From contig NZ_CP119108.1 of the NCBI RefSeq assembly GCF_029094505.1, positions 2,108,001-2,172,000 of the forward strand: 64,000 nt of DNA, given 5' to 3'. The stretch's first letter is position 1. The number at the start of each line of letters is the position of its first letter. Source of the stretch: Microbacterium horticulturae (GTDB lineage: Bacteria; Actinomycetota; Actinomycetes; Actinomycetales; Microbacteriaceae). Position numbers and translations under genes: made by a program. The notes under the pieces were generated by a model, which saw only the letters and a program-made list of their open reading frames with translations, was not told where the DNA came from and searched no databases. Shown here in pieces: positions 26,336 to 36,350 of this stretch.

Positions 26336-27655
26336 TCAGTACCAGAAGCTCAGCCGCGGCGGCACGTGCCAGCCGAGCATGCGGGCGACGGCCGCGACAT
26401 CCGTCGTCTCGATGCGCCCTGCCGCGGCGAGCGCCGCCGCCGACACTCCCCCGAGGCACATCGCCGACAATTCGGTCGTGCCCGTGCGCAGCACCGGGAC
26501 GTCCCCGGTGTCGACGCCCTCGGCAGAGACGATCCCACCTTCGCCGTTCTCAGCCGCCTCCAGCAGCCAACGGCCCTCACTGATCCCGAGCGGGTCCGAC
26601 ACCTCGAGCACAATCTGCCCGGGCGACGCGTACCGGCGGGCACCCAGAACCCCCGGCACATCGAGGATGCGCACATAGTGGTGGTCGGTCAGACTGACGC
26701 GGGCGGCACGCTGGTCCGCGATCATCCACAGCAGCGGCTCGTCCGTCGACAGCTCGCTGGCCGTGACCGTCGCCACCAGCGGCAGCGACAGCAGAAAACG
26801 CCACAGGCCGGCGTACGCCTCATCGTCCGCAGCCAGGAGGTACTGCACCCGCGCGGTCGCCTTCGTGAAGTCGTCCTCGTTCTCCGTGACCGTGTACATC
26901 GCGACACCCTGCACCTGGCCGGCAGCATCCGCATACTGCACGGCACGCACCGCACCCGGCTTCTCCGCATCGGCATCCGTTCCTGTGAACCGCCCCCAGT
27001 GCGATTCCGGCATCGCGAGCTCGCCCGGGCGCGACCGCAGCACGCGCTCGTGCAGGCCGGGCGCGAGAGAGCGCGCCAGCTCCCGCGAGATGTAGTCCAC
27101 GCGCCCGGTCGCCTCAGGGCCGATCCATCCCGCACGACGGGTCTCGATCGTCCACGTGGCGGCAGTCACGGCGGGGCCGAACCCGTATCGGCCGTACAGC
27201 GTCGACTCGCTGACGGTCAGTGCCGCGATCGGCACGCCCACACGGGTCGCGTGGCGCAGCTCGCCCTCCATCATCGTCCGAGCGATGCCGCGGCCGGCAT
27301 GCGTCGGCGACACGGTGACGGCGCTCACCGCCACGGCGGGCACCACAACGCCGCCGGGCAGGGCGAGATCGTCGAGCCAGGTCGCGAACGTGCCGACCGG
27401 CAGCTCGTCCTGCGGCGCCGAGGGGTCATACACGCCCAGAAGCCGGCGGGACGACGAGCGCGCGAGCGCTGCCGCGATCTGCTCGTCCGTCCGCTCGCTG
27501 TCGAGGAACCCGCGCGCCGACGCCTGCAACCAGTGGTCGTACGCCGGGCGCTCGTGCGGTACGACCCGCAGGGAGAGACCCCGTTCGGTCAATCGTGCGG
27601 CCGCCGCCTCGTCGACACCGGCCTCGCGGTGGCGGGTCGCAAGAGAAGCGTCCAT
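26336..27655 (-). CDS. Eis-like GNAT N-acetyltransferase
   Basis: 439 residues in the three-domain Eis layout. The N-terminal GNAT domain has the acetyl-CoA loop TVSPTHAGRGIARTMM and the tyrosine-rich STLYGRYGFGPA; a second GNAT-like fold and a sterol-carrier-like C-terminal domain follow. The chain ends FWY, so the C-terminal carboxylate that serves as general base in Eis would be on Tyr rather than Phe. AGGAGG lies 6 nt before the chosen ATG. Mycobacterial Eis acetylates aminoglycosides and host proteins; the substrate here is unknown. Confidence 0.85.
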   Translation of the reverse strand: MDASLATRHREAGVDEAAAARLTERGLSLRVVPHERPAYDHWLQASARGFLDSERTDEQIAAALARSSSRRLLGVYDPSAPQDELPVGTFATWLDDLALPGGVVVPAVAVSAVTVSPTHAGRGIARTMMEGELRHATRVGVPIAALTVSESTLYGRYGFGPAVTAATWTIETRRAGWIGPEATGRVDYISRELARSLAPGLHERVLRSRPGELAMPESHWGRFTGTDADAEKPGAVRAVQYADAAGQVQGVAMYTVTENEDDFTKATARVQYLLAADDEAYAGLWRFLLSLPLVATVTASELSTDEPLLWMIADQRAARVSLTDHHYVRILDVPGVLGARRYASPGQIVLEVSDPLGISEGRWLLEAAENGEGGIVSAEGVDTGDVPVLRTGTTELSAMCLGGVSAAALAAAGRIETTDVAAVARMLGWHVPPRLSFWY

Positions 27656-27688
27656 GTCCATCCTCCTGACGTCATCGATGATCTTCGC

Positions 27689-28624
27689 TCACTCCGGCAG
27701 TACGCGCGCACCCGGAACGGGCCCATGCACATGCAGGGCCTCGTGACCGGCGGCACTCAGCGCCACTTGAAGCTCGAGCGCGGCCTGCTCCCCCTCGACG
27801 AGGAACGCGACCGTCGGCCCCGACCCCGACACGAGCGCGGTCATCGCGTCTTCTCTCAGGCCCAGATCGATCAGGTCGTCGAGCGTCGGACGAAGCCGCA
27901 GCACGGCGGGGGTGAGATCGTTGTCGGATGCCGCGGCCAGCATGCGCGCGTCGCCCTGACGGATCGCCTGCAGCACGGCCGGCTGCACCGCGGGTCGCGC
28001 GGGCGTCGGCGGGATGTGCGGTGCCGCCCCCGCCCGGTACTCGTCGAGCTCCGCGTACACCTCGGGCGTCGACATCCCCTCTTCGCTGACCACGAGCACC
28101 CAGTCGAATCGGCCCCGGGCCAGCGCAGGGCTCAGCTGATCACCCCGACCGGTACCCACCGCGGTGCCGCCCATGAGCGCGAACGGAACGTCCGCACCGA
28201 GTTCCGCGCCGAGCCTCAGCAGCTCCCCGGTCGGCAGGCCGGCGCCCCACAGGGCGTCGCAGGCGACGAGGGCGGCCGCGGCATCCGCCGATCCTCCGCC
28301 CATTCCGCCGGCCACGGGGACCGTCTTGTGCACTTGCAGGTGCACGCCGCCGTCGTACCCGATCTCGGCGGCGAGCAGGCGCGCCGCGCGCACGGCGAGA
28401 TTGCGATCATCCAGCGGAACGCCCGACAGCTCGACCGGCCCACTGACCTCGATCGTCACGTCGTCATCGGGCGTCGCCCACACGTCCTCGTACAGCGAAA
28501 CCGCCTGATAGGCCGAAGCGACCTCATGGTAGCCGTCGGCGCCCGGCGCACCCACCTGAAAGAACACGTTGATCTTTCCGGGGGCGCGCGCATGCACGCG
28601 TTCGGTCACCAGAGCTTCGCTCAC
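27689..28624 (-). CDS. ispE: 4-diphosphocytidyl-2-C-methyl-D-erythritol kinase
   Basis: Phosphorylates CDP-ME in the MEP pathway to isoprenoid precursors (menaquinone, carotenoid, undecaprenyl carriers). GHMP kinase motifs are present: ARAPGKINVFF, PVAGGMGGGSADAAAAL and TALVSGSGPTVAFLV. The GTG at 28624 overlaps the aldo/keto reductase stop in GTGA and gives 311 residues; an inner GTG (VTERVHARAPG) is a possible alternative. ksgA-ispE adjacency is usual in Actinobacteria; here a reductase gene has been placed between them. Confidence 0.95.
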   Translation of the reverse strand: MSEALVTERVHARAPGKINVFFQVGAPGADGYHEVASAYQAVSLYEDVWATPDDDVTIEVSGPVELSGVPLDDRNLAVRAARLLAAEIGYDGGVHLQVHKTVPVAGGMGGGSADAAAALVACDALWGAGLPTGELLRLGAELGADVPFALMGGTAVGTGRGDQLSPALARGRFDWVLVVSEEGMSTPEVYAELDEYRAGAAPHIPPTPARPAVQPAVLQAIRQGDARMLAAASDNDLTPAVLRLRPTLDDLIDLGLREDAMTALVSGSGPTVAFLVEGEQAALELQVALSAAGHEALHVHGPVPGARVLPE

Positions 28625-29688
28625 AGCTGGGTCGACTCCGCCCACAGATCGACGTCGACGGAATCCGAGAGCGCGTCGATCCGCTCGAGCTCTTCGGTGT
28701 CGAACGCGGGCCCCGACACCGCCTCCAGGTTCTCGTCCAGCTGCGCCGGCCGGGATGCCCCGATCAGCGCCGATGCGACGACACCGTCGCGCAGCACCCA
28801 CTGCAGCGCCATCTGCGCGAGTGTCTGCCCGCGCTCCTTCGCGATGACGTCGAGCCCCCGCAGGGCGGCGAGCGCCGTGTCCGACAGCCGACCGCCCGGC
28901 AGGGACGAGCGCTGCTGAGCCCGCTCGGCGGTGCCGTCGCCCAGGTACTTCGAGGTCAGCAGCCCCTGTGCCAGCGGAGTGAAGGCGATCGCGCCCATCC
29001 CCTCCTGCGTCAGCGCGCCGGTCAAGCCGTCTTCCACCCACCGGTTGAGAATCGAGTATGACGGCTGATGGATGACCAGCGGCGTCCCGAGGCTGCGCGC
29101 TATGGCCTTCGCCTCGATCGTGCGCTCGGCGCTGTACGACGAAATACCCACGTACAGGGCCTTGCCGGAGCGCACCAGCGTATCGAGCGCCCCGATCGTC
29201 TCCTCCAGAGGCGTGAGCGGGTCAGCGCGGTGCGAGTAGAAGATGTCGACGTATTCCAGCCCCATCCGCGTCAGCGACTGGTCGGCGCTGGCCAGGATGT
29301 ACTTGCGGCTGCCGAGGTCGCCGTAGGGGCCCGGCCACATGTCCCATCCGGCCTTCGACGAGATGATCAACTCGTCGCGGTACGGGCGGAAGTCCTCGCG
29401 CAGCATCCGCCCGAAGTTCGTCTCCGCCGTTCCATACGGCGGGCCGTAGTTGTTCGCCAGGTCGAAGTGCGTGATCCCATTGTCGAACGCGTGGCGCAGG
29501 AGATCACGCTGACGGTCGAACGGGATGTTGTCGCCGAAGTTCCACCACAGGCCGAGCGAGACCGGCGGGAGGAACAGCCCCGACGTTCCCACTTGCCGGT
29601 ACTCCATGCCGGAGTACCGGTCATCGGCGGCCGTGTACGGACGATGGATGTCGCGGACGTCGTCGCGGAAGCGAGGTTCTTCGGTCAT
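28621..29688 (-). CDS. Aldo/keto reductase, YghZ/L-glyceraldehyde-3-P reductase type
   Basis: 355-residue NADPH-dependent oxidoreductase. Signature segments: LGLWWNFGDNIPFD, THFDLANNYGPPYG (catalytic Asp and Tyr), IISSKAGWDMWPGPYG (catalytic Lys), YVDIFYSHRAD, and the cofactor motif SALIGASRPAQLDEN. These match E. coli YghZ almost word for word, which reduces L-glyceraldehyde 3-phosphate and detoxifies aldehydes. TAGCCT (29695-29700) sits 6 nt before the ATG, so it has an internal leaderless promoter just after the ksgA stop. Confidence 0.92.
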   Translation of the reverse strand: MTEEPRFRDDVRDIHRPYTAADDRYSGMEYRQVGTSGLFLPPVSLGLWWNFGDNIPFDRQRDLLRHAFDNGITHFDLANNYGPPYGTAETNFGRMLREDFRPYRDELIISSKAGWDMWPGPYGDLGSRKYILASADQSLTRMGLEYVDIFYSHRADPLTPLEETIGALDTLVRSGKALYVGISSYSAERTIEAKAIARSLGTPLVIHQPSYSILNRWVEDGLTGALTQEGMGAIAFTPLAQGLLTSKYLGDGTAERAQQRSSLPGGRLSDTALAALRGLDVIAKERGQTLAQMALQWVLRDGVVASALIGASRPAQLDENLEAVSGPAFDTEELERIDALSDSVDVDLWAESTQL

Positions 29689-29694
29689 CCTCCG

Positions 29695-29700
29695 AGGCTA
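29695..29700 (-). promoter_or_regulatory. -10 box for the aldo/keto reductase and ispE
   Basis: TAGCCT on the minus strand ends 6 nt before the ATG at 29688 and lies 11 nt past the ksgA stop. It would let reductase and ispE be made independently of ksgA. The spacer CGGAGG abuts the ATG and is too close to act as a ribosome binding site. Confidence 0.5.
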
Positions 29701-29710
29701 GCGCGATCGA

Positions 29711-30553
29711 TCAAGCGACGTCGGCGATGCGCACGAACTGGTCGATTCCGAGCTGCTCGGCCCGGTCCGTGGGCGCGACGTCCGCGGCCTCGAGCACCGC
29801 CGACGCGGCAGCAGCCGAGCCTCCGAGCACTCCCGCGAGCGACTGGCGCAGCATCTTGCGGCGCTGCCCGAAGGCGGCGTCGATGATCTCGAACGTGCGT
29901 CGGCGTGCGGCATCCGTCCCTCGCGGCACCTCGTCGCGCTCGAACGCCACCAGCACGCTGTCCACGTTCGGGACGGGCCAGAACACCTGGCGGGATACCG
30001 TGCCGGCAAGCCGCCACCGTCCGTACCACGCCGCCTTCGCGCTGGGCGAGCCGTAGACCTTCGAGCCCGGCGCGGCAGCGAGACGCTCGCCCACCTCGGC
30101 CTGCACCATGACCACACCCCGCTGCAGGGCGGGGAACGTCTCGAGGAAGTGCAACAGCACCGGTACCGAGACGTTGTAGGGCAGGTTCGCCACGAGCACG
30201 GTCGGCTCACCGGGCAGGTCCGTGACACGCAGCGCGTCGGCATCGACCACCGTCAGGGCGCCGTCGGGCACGTCGTGCGCCGCGGCCGTCTCGGGCAACC
30301 GCGCGGCGAGCCGGTGGTCGATCTCGACGGCGGTGACCGTCGCCCCCGTCTCGAGGATCGCAAGCGTCAGCGAGCCGAGCCCGGGCCCCACTTCGACGAC
30401 ACGCTCGCCTGCCTCGACGCGCGCCACGTGCACGATGCGACGCACCGTATTGGCATCGACGACGAAGTTCTGGCCGAGCTTCTTGGTGGGCGTCACGTCG
30501 AGATCGGCGGCCAGGGCACGGATCTCGGCCGCGCCCAGCAGTGTCACGGGCAT
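29711..30553 (-). CDS. ksgA: 16S rRNA (adenine-1518/1519-N6) dimethyltransferase
   Basis: Dimethylates two adenines in helix 45 of 16S rRNA as a late step and checkpoint of 30S assembly. The Rossmann methyltransferase has [21 protein letters not shown] (SAM-binding) and [13 protein letters not shown] (motif IV NLPY). The C-terminal helical domain carries [12 protein letters not shown]. Length is 280 residues. The start is set by TACAGT 6 nt upstream; the GAGGGG spacer abuts the ATG and is too close to work as a ribosome binding site. Confidence 0.95.
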   Translation of the reverse strand: MPVTLLGAAEIRALAADLDVTPTKKLGQNFVVDANTVRRIVHVARVEAGERVVEVGPGLGSLTLAILETGATVTAVEIDHRLAARLPETAAAHDVPDGALTVVDADALRVTDLPGEPTVLVANLPYNVSVPVLLHFLETFPALQRGVVMVQAEVGERLAAAPGSKVYGSPSAKAAWYGRWRLAGTVSRQVFWPVPNVDSVLVAFERDEVPRGTDAARRRTFEIIDAAFGQRRKMLRQSLAGVLGGSAAAASAVLEAADVAPTDRAEQLGIDQFVRIADVA

Positions 30554-30559
30554 CCCCTC

Positions 30560-30607
30560 ACTGTACCGGGGCGCCCCCTGACGGATCGGTCGCCGCGTGG
30601 CTAGGGT
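30560..30607. promoter_or_regulatory. Divergent -10 boxes for ksgA and the MFS transporter
   Basis: TACAGT on the minus strand (30565-30560) is 6 nt before the ksgA ATG. TAGGGT on the plus strand (30602-30607) is 7 nt before the transporter ATG. The two start codons are separated by only 61 bp. Confidence 0.55.
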
Positions 30608-30614
30608 GGCGATT

Positions 30615-32066
30615 ATGAGCGACTCCGATTCCATCCCCACCGGCTCGTTCTCCCTGCGCGGCCCTTACGGGCGCCGGGCGATCGGCCTGTCGATCGCCGC
30701 TGCGGTGGGCGGCTTCCTGTTCGGCTTCGACTCGTCGGTCATCAACGGCGCCGTCGACTCGATCCAGCACGACTTCACGCTGAACCCGGTGATCACCGGG
30801 TTCGTCGTCGCCATCGCGCTGCTCGGCTGCGCGGTCGGAGCAGTGGTCGCGGGCAACCTCGCCGACCGCTGGGGGCGCCTGAGAGTCATGCTGCTGGGCG
30901 GCATCATGTTCTTCGCCAGTTCGATCGGCGCAGGCTTGTGCGTGACCGTCTGGGATCTCGGCTTCTGGCGCGTCATCGGCGGCCTCGGCATCGGCATCGC
31001 CTCTGTGGTCGCGCCCGCCTACATCTCCGAGATAGCGCCGCGGCAGATCCGCGGCGGTCTCGCTTCCCTGCAGCAGCTGGCCATTACTCTCGGCATCTTC
31101 GTCGCCCTGTTGTCGGACGCCGTGCTGGCCACGTCGGCCGGGGGCGCAGACAGCGTGCTGTGGCTCGGGATGCCGGCATGGCGGTGGATGTTCATCGTCG
31201 GCGCCATCCCCGCCGCCGTGTACGGCATCCTCTCCTTCACCGTCCCCGAGTCCCCCCGGTTCCTCATCGCGAAGGGCCGTTCCGACGAGGCGCGCGAGAT
31301 CTTCTCCCGGCTCGTGCCGAAGGCGGACCTCGACAAGACCATGAACGAACTCACCCACGCGATCGAGGCCGACCGCAAGAACGCCGGCGTCTCGCTGCGC
31401 GGCCCCGCGCTCGGACTGCAGCCGATCGTGTGGATCGGCATCATCCTCTCGGTGTTCCAGCAGTTCGTCGGCATCAACGTGATCTTCTACTATTCGACGA
31501 CGCTGTGGCACTCGGTCGGGTTCACGAATGCACCCCTGATCAGCGTCATCACCTCGGTCACGAACGTACTCGTCACGATCATCGCCATCGTGCTCGTCGA
31601 CCGCGTCGGACGCAAACCGATCCTGTTGACCGGATCGGCGCTCATGACCGTCGCCCTCGCGGCGATGGCGCTCTCGTTCACGTTCGCGACGACGAACGCG
31701 CACGGTGACGTGTCGCTCGGGGCGCCCTGGGGACCGGTCGCACTCATCGCCGCGAACGTGTTCGTCGTCGGCTTCGGCGCGTCGTGGGGCCCGCTGGTGT
31801 GGGTGCTGCTGGGCGAGATCTTCCCCAGCCGCATCCGTGGCAAGGCGCTGGGCGTGGCGGCCGGCGCGCAGTGGCTCGCGAACTTCGTCGTGACCGTGAC
31901 GTTCCCGGCGATGTCGTCGTGGTCGCTGCCGTTCACCTACGGCATGTACGCGCTGTTCGCCCTGCTGTCGTTCGGGTTCGTCCTCTGGCGCATCCCCGAG
32001 ACCAAGGGCATGGAACTCGAGCAGACCGAGACCCTGTTCGTGCGCAAGGCGAAGTCCGCGACGTAG
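30615..32066 (+). CDS. Sugar porter family MFS transporter
   Basis: 483 residues, twelve predicted helices, major facilitator sugar porter family. Signatures: [14 protein letters not shown] in helix 1, [10 protein letters not shown], the PESPRFL motif before the central loop, [13 protein letters not shown] in helix 7, [11 protein letters not shown], and the final PETKG. These fit a proton-coupled hexose, pentose or inositol importer; the substrate cannot be read. The promoter lies back to back with ksgA. Confidence 0.93.
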   Translation: MSDSDSIPTGSFSLRGPYGRRAIGLSIAAAVGGFLFGFDSSVINGAVDSIQHDFTLNPVITGFVVAIALLGCAVGAVVAGNLADRWGRLRVMLLGGIMFFASSIGAGLCVTVWDLGFWRVIGGLGIGIASVVAPAYISEIAPRQIRGGLASLQQLAITLGIFVALLSDAVLATSAGGADSVLWLGMPAWRWMFIVGAIPAAVYGILSFTVPESPRFLIAKGRSDEAREIFSRLVPKADLDKTMNELTHAIEADRKNAGVSLRGPALGLQPIVWIGIILSVFQQFVGINVIFYYSTTLWHSVGFTNAPLISVITSVTNVLVTIIAIVLVDRVGRKPILLTGSALMTVALAAMALSFTFATTNAHGDVSLGAPWGPVALIAANVFVVGFGASWGPLVWVLLGEIFPSRIRGKALGVAAGAQWLANFVVTVTFPAMSSWSLPFTYGMYALFALLSFGFVLWRIPETKGMELEQTETLFVRKAKSAT

Positions 32067-32081
32067 CCCAGGAGACGCCGC

Positions 32082-32984
32082 TCAGAGCAGGTCGCGCAGC
32101 CACCGCGCGCCATGCACCGAGGCGCCGACGGCCGTGCAGCGATCGGCGAGCTCGCGGTCGCTCGTGACCACGCTCACCCTGCGTCCCGCATCGACCAGGC
32201 GTGTGGCCTCGTCGACCATCGTGTCATCGCCGGATGCTGCGGCCCGCACTGTCCGCACGCGTGAGCCGTCGCGGTCGGCCACGGACTTCGCCTGTCCTAC
32301 GACCACGACGCTCGTCTCGGGAAACCAGGTACCCTCGCCAAGGCCGAGGGCCGCGGCATCCACCCCCTCCGCGACGAGCCGGCCGACATCGTCGATCAGC
32401 CGATCCGCGGCGCCGGCACGGTCGCGCCACCACCCGTCGGGCACCGAGCCCACGACGTTGGCAGCGTCCACGACGAGCGCGGGACGCACCTCGAGCAGCG
32501 CGCGCAGGCGCGGCCACGCGTCGGCGAAGCCGGGGTGCAGGGGACGGTCGCCGACCTCAATGACCGGCACCCACTCCAGCGCGACGCTCTCCGGATCACT
32601 GATCACCGGCTCGAAGGGCCGGACGACATCGGCCACGACCGTCGCGTAGGTCCACACGTCGAGGTCGAGCACGCTCATCAGCCGTGCGCGCACCGCGCCG
32701 TCGGGAACGCCCGCTTCTTCCTGCGCCTCGCGCAGCGCGCCGGCGCGGGCGCTCTCGCCCTCGTGGCGTGCGCCGCCGGGAAGACCCCAGGTGTCGCCGT
32801 GGTGGCTCCACGACACACGATGCTGCAGCAGCACTCCACGCGCGGCGTCGTACGCGAGCAGTCCCGCGGCACCGAAACGTCCCCAGTACCGCTCCCCGGA
32901 TTCGGTGATCACCCACGCGTCGCCCGGATCGCGTGGGCCCGACGGACGTCGCGGCTCACCGGGGCGCGGGTACTCGATCCTCAC
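32082..32984 (-). CDS. NUDIX hydrolase fused to a NYN/PIN-like domain
   Basis: 300 residues in two parts. Residues about 25-160 hold a NUDIX fold with the complete box GGARHEGESARAGALREAQEEAGV (metal-binding REAQEEAG core). Residues about 165-300 start ALVVDAANVVGSVP, a NYN/PIN-type core with acidic residues, continue to GDDTMVDEATRL, and end VSVVTSDRELADRC, matching the conserved acidic metal site of these ribonuclease-like folds. It could couple cleavage of a nucleotide derivative to RNA processing. The GTG start may also be leaderless (CAGGCT 6 nt upstream). Confidence 0.8.
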   Translation of the reverse strand: MRIEYPRPGEPRRPSGPRDPGDAWVITESGERYWGRFGAAGLLAYDAARGVLLQHRVSWSHHGDTWGLPGGARHEGESARAGALREAQEEAGVPDGAVRARLMSVLDLDVWTYATVVADVVRPFEPVISDPESVALEWVPVIEVGDRPLHPGFADAWPRLRALLEVRPALVVDAANVVGSVPDGWWRDRAGAADRLIDDVGRLVAEGVDAAALGLGEGTWFPETSVVVVGQAKSVADRDGSRVRTVRAAASGDDTMVDEATRLVDAGRRVSVVTSDRELADRCTAVGASVHGARWLRDLL

Positions 32985-33039
32985 CTCTCCAGCCTGTCAC
33001 AGCGTCACGGCTGAGAGGTCGCCCCCGTCACGCGACCGC

Positions 33040-34563
33040 TCAGCGCTGGCGGCGCTCGCGCACGCGCATGTTGACGACGATGGGCGAGCCCTCGAAGCCG
33101 TACAGCTCGCGCAGCCGGCGCTGGATGAAGCGCCGGTATCCCGGGTCGAGGAACCCGGTCGTGAACAGCACGAATGTCGGTGGGCGGGTGCCGGCCTGGG
33201 TGCCGAACAGGATGCGCGGCTGCTTGCCTCCCCGCAGCGGGTGCGGGTGCTCGGCCACGAGCTCTGCCAGGAAGGCGTTGAACTTGCCCGTGGGAATGCG
33301 GGTGTCCCACGAGTCCAGAGCGGTCTCCAGGGCGGGCACGAGCTTGTCGAGGTGGCGGCCGGTGCGCGCGGAGATGTTCACCCGCGGCGCCCACGCCACA
33401 TGTGCGAGGTCCTGCTCGATCTCGCGCTCCAAGTACCGGCGGCGGTCCTGGTTCTCCATGTCGGTGTCGAAGAGCCGGTCCCACTTGTTGTAGGCCAGCA
33501 CGAGCGCGCGGCCCGACTCGAGCACCATGTCGATGATGCGGATGTCCTGCTCGCTGATCGGCTGCGATACGTCGAGCACGACCACGGCGACCTCGGCCTT
33601 CTCGAGCGCCGCCGACGTGCGCAGCGACGCATAGAAGTCCGCGCCCTGCTGCAGGTGCACGCGACGACGGATGCCGGCGGTGTCGACGAAGCGCCACATC
33701 TTGCCGCCGAGCTCGACGATCTCATCGACGGGGTCACGCGTGGTGCCGGCGAGCTCGTTGACGACCACGCGCTCCTCGCCGGCTGCCTTGTTCAGCAGCG
33801 ACGACTTGCCGACGTTCGGCCGGCCGAGGATCGCGACGCGACGCGGTCCGCCGATCTCGCCCTTGGCCACCGCCGACACGTCGGGCAGCGCCTTCACGAC
33901 GATGTCGAGGAGGTCCGCGACACCGCGTCCGTGGATGGCGGAGACGGGGTACGGCTCCCCCAGCCCGAGGTTCCACAGCGCAGCCGCCTCCGGCTCCTGC
34001 CGCGCGTCGTCGATCTTGTTCGCGACGAGGAACACCGGCCTGCCCGCCTTGCGCAGCAGGCGCACGACGTGCTCGTCGGTGGAGGTCGCCCCCACCTTGG
34101 CATCGACGACGAACAGCACGACATCCGACAGGTCGATGGCGACCTCGGCCTGGGCTGCGACCGAGCGGTCGATGCCCTTCGCATCGGGCTCCCACCCGCC
34201 GGTGTCGACGATCGTGAAACGGCGGTCCAGCCACTCGGCCTTGTACATCACGCGGTCGCGCGTGACACCCGGGGTGTCTTCGACGACGGCCTCGCGGCGT
34301 CCGAGGATGCGGTTGACCAGCGCCGATTTGCCGACGTTCGGCCGGCCGACGATCGCGACCACCGGCAGCGCCGGCAGATACTCGATGCCGTCCTCGCCGA
34401 GCGTGACGCCGGCCAGCAGCGCGGCATCCTCGTCCTCCAGCTCATAGTCGGCCAGCGACGCGCGCAGCGCCTCGGCACGCTGATCGGCGAGCGTCTCGTC
34501 GATGTCGGCGAGCCGTTCGGCCAGGTGATCCTGGCCGGGCTCGTACTCGTTGTCAGCGCCCAT
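33040..34563 (-). CDS. der: Ribosome-associated GTPase Der (EngA)
   Basis: Double G-domain GTPase needed for 50S assembly. G1 motifs [12 protein letters not shown] (near residue 73) and [12 protein letters not shown] (near residue 247) show the two domains; each has DTGG or DTAG (G3) and NKID or NKWD (G4). A KH-like domain occupies the last 80 residues ([10 protein letters not shown]). The acidic N-terminal extension of about 60 residues is typical of Actinobacteria. Its first 11 bp overlap the end of cmk. Confidence 0.96.
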   Translation of the reverse strand: MGADNEYEPGQDHLAERLADIDETLADQRAEALRASLADYELEDEDAALLAGVTLGEDGIEYLPALPVVAIVGRPNVGKSALVNRILGRREAVVEDTPGVTRDRVMYKAEWLDRRFTIVDTGGWEPDAKGIDRSVAAQAEVAIDLSDVVLFVVDAKVGATSTDEHVVRLLRKAGRPVFLVANKIDDARQEPEAAALWNLGLGEPYPVSAIHGRGVADLLDIVVKALPDVSAVAKGEIGGPRRVAILGRPNVGKSSLLNKAAGEERVVVNELAGTTRDPVDEIVELGGKMWRFVDTAGIRRRVHLQQGADFYASLRTSAALEKAEVAVVVLDVSQPISEQDIRIIDMVLESGRALVLAYNKWDRLFDTDMENQDRRRYLEREIEQDLAHVAWAPRVNISARTGRHLDKLVPALETALDSWDTRIPTGKFNAFLAELVAEHPHPLRGGKQPRILFGTQAGTRPPTFVLFTTGFLDPGYRRFIQRRLRELYGFEGSPIVVNMRVRERRQR

Positions 34564-35236
34564 CGGCGTTCTCCAGCTTCTCGTGGACGACGCCGAGGAC
34601 GGCGTCGACGGTCTGCGCGAAGTCGAGGTCGGTCGAGTCGACCACCTCGACTCCCGGCGCGGCGTTCAGAAAGTCGACGACGCTCGAGTCCGAGGCGTCG
34701 CGCTTGTGCAGTGCTGCGGCGACGGCTGCGGCATCCTGCTCCGTCACCTCGGCGGCCCGGCGCGCGGCGCGCACTTCAGGAGCGGCCGTCAGCAGGATGC
34801 GCACGGGGGCGTCGGGGGCGACGACGGTGGTGATGTCGCGTCCCTCGATGATGACGCCGGGGCGGTCGGATGCCGCGGCCAGCGCCCGGAACAGCTTGTT
34901 GACCTGCACCCGCACCTCGGGGACGCGTGCGACCCCGCTGACGGCCCCAGACACCCGCGGATCGCGGATAGCGTCTGTCACATCGGCGTCGCCCACCCGC
35001 ACCCAGTAGTCGTCGGGGTCGAGCGAGATGGCGTACGGGAAGTCGGATGCCGCGGTCTGCACGGCCGCGGAGTCCGCGGTGTCGGCACCCTGCTCGAGCA
35101 CATGCCAGGCCAGGGCGCGGTAGGCAGCGCCGGTGTCGAGGTAGCCGTACCCGAGCGCGCGGGCCGCCTGCTTCGAGACGCTGGACTTGCCGGATCCGGC
35201 CGGTCCATCGATGGCGATGATGGCGACGTCAGTCAT
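34553..35236 (-). CDS. cmk: Cytidylate kinase
   Basis: Phosphorylates CMP and dCMP. Walker [13 protein letters not shown] is followed by [15 protein letters not shown] (CMP-binding), [14 protein letters not shown] and [13 protein letters not shown]. Length 227 residues. The ATG overlaps tyrA by 8 bp and the end overlaps der by 11 bp, so the three genes are likely cotranslated. Confidence 0.96.
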   Translation of the reverse strand: MTDVAIIAIDGPAGSGKSSVSKQAARALGYGYLDTGAAYRALAWHVLEQGADTADSAAVQTAASDFPYAISLDPDDYWVRVGDADVTDAIRDPRVSGAVSGVARVPEVRVQVNKLFRALAAASDRPGVIIEGRDITTVVAPDAPVRILLTAAPEVRAARRAAEVTEQDAAAVAAALHKRDASDSSVVDFLNAAPGVEVVDSTDLDFAQTVDAVLGVVHEKLENADGR

Positions 35237-36350
35237 TCGTGGTGCTCGCAATCCGCCAGCCGCGTGCGGCCAGCCCCTCTTCCGCGCGCCGCGCAGCGCC
35301 CGGATCGACACTGATCTCGGCGAGGCCGAACTGGGCGCCCGGTGAGTGTTCCAGACGCAGGTCCTCGACGTTGACATCGAGCTCGCCGAGCTCGCCGAAC
35401 AGGCGCCCCAGCTGGCCCGGGGTGTCGTCGACCATGACGACCACCTGGGCGAAGCGGCGGTTCTGTCCGTGCTTGCCGGGCAGCAGATCGACGCCTTCGT
35501 TGCCCCGCCGGATCGTGTCGGCGACCGCCCGCCGCGAACCGGGGGCGTCGGGATGCCGCAGGGCATCGGCGACGTCGCGCAGGTCGTCGGCGAGCGCGTC
35601 GAGCACGTCGACGACGGGCTCGGCATTCGCGCCGAGGATCTGCACCCACAGTTCGGGGGCCGACGCCGCGATGCGCGTGGTGTCGCGCACGCCCTGGCCG
35701 GCCAGCCGCAGCGACCCGTCGGGGGCGGCGGCGAAGCGCCCGGCCAGCAGGCTCGCGACCAGCTGCGGCACGTGCGAGACGAGCGCGACCGAGCGATCGT
35801 GCTCGGCCGGGTCCATCTCCAAGGGCATCGCGCCGAGGTCGAGTGCGAGCCCCTCCACCACCGCAAGGTCGGCCGGAGAGGTCTCCCCATCCCGGCACAC
35901 GACCCACGGGCGGCCGATGAACAGGTCGGCGCGTGCCGAGATGGCGCCGCCGCGTTCGCGGCCGGCCAGCGGGTGCGAGCCGATGTAGTGGGCGAGATCG
36001 ACACCGCGTTCGCGCAGGACGCGCAGCGGCTCGAACTTGACGCTTGCCACGTCGGTGACCACCGCGTCGGGAAAGTCGGCGAGCTCACGCGCGATGACGT
36101 CTGCAGTGACGTCGGGCGGCACGGCCACCACGACCAGTCGCGGGCGGTCGCCGTCACGCGCCGCGCGCCCCGCGCCGTAGTCGACGGCCAGGCGCAGCTG
36201 AGCCGGTGACGTGTCGGCGAGCGCCACGTCCACGCCGAGGGCGCTGAGCGCATGGCCGATGCTCGCACCCAGGAGCCCCGCCCCCACGATCCGCACCGTC
36301 CCCGAGGTGCGCGCAGCACCCCGTGCGGGCACGGTCGTGTTCTGGCTCAT
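35229..36350 (-). CDS. tyrA: Prephenate dehydrogenase with ACT domain
   Basis: NAD(P)-dependent step of tyrosine synthesis. The Rossmann motif [15 protein letters not shown] is followed by [45 protein letters not shown] and a C-terminal ACT region (about residues 295-370, [26 protein letters not shown]), which usually binds tyrosine for feedback control. 373 residues. Overlaps rluB in ATGA. Confidence 0.94.
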   Translation of the reverse strand: MSQNTTVPARGAARTSGTVRIVGAGLLGASIGHALSALGVDVALADTSPAQLRLAVDYGAGRAARDGDRPRLVVVAVPPDVTADVIARELADFPDAVVTDVASVKFEPLRVLRERGVDLAHYIGSHPLAGRERGGAISARADLFIGRPWVVCRDGETSPADLAVVEGLALDLGAMPLEMDPAEHDRSVALVSHVPQLVASLLAGRFAAAPDGSLRLAGQGVRDTTRIAASAPELWVQILGANAEPVVDVLDALADDLRDVADALRHPDAPGSRRAVADTIRRGNEGVDLLPGKHGQNRRFAQVVVMVDDTPGQLGRLFGELGELDVNVEDLRLEHSPGAQFGLAEISVDPGAARRAEEGLAARGWRIASTTND

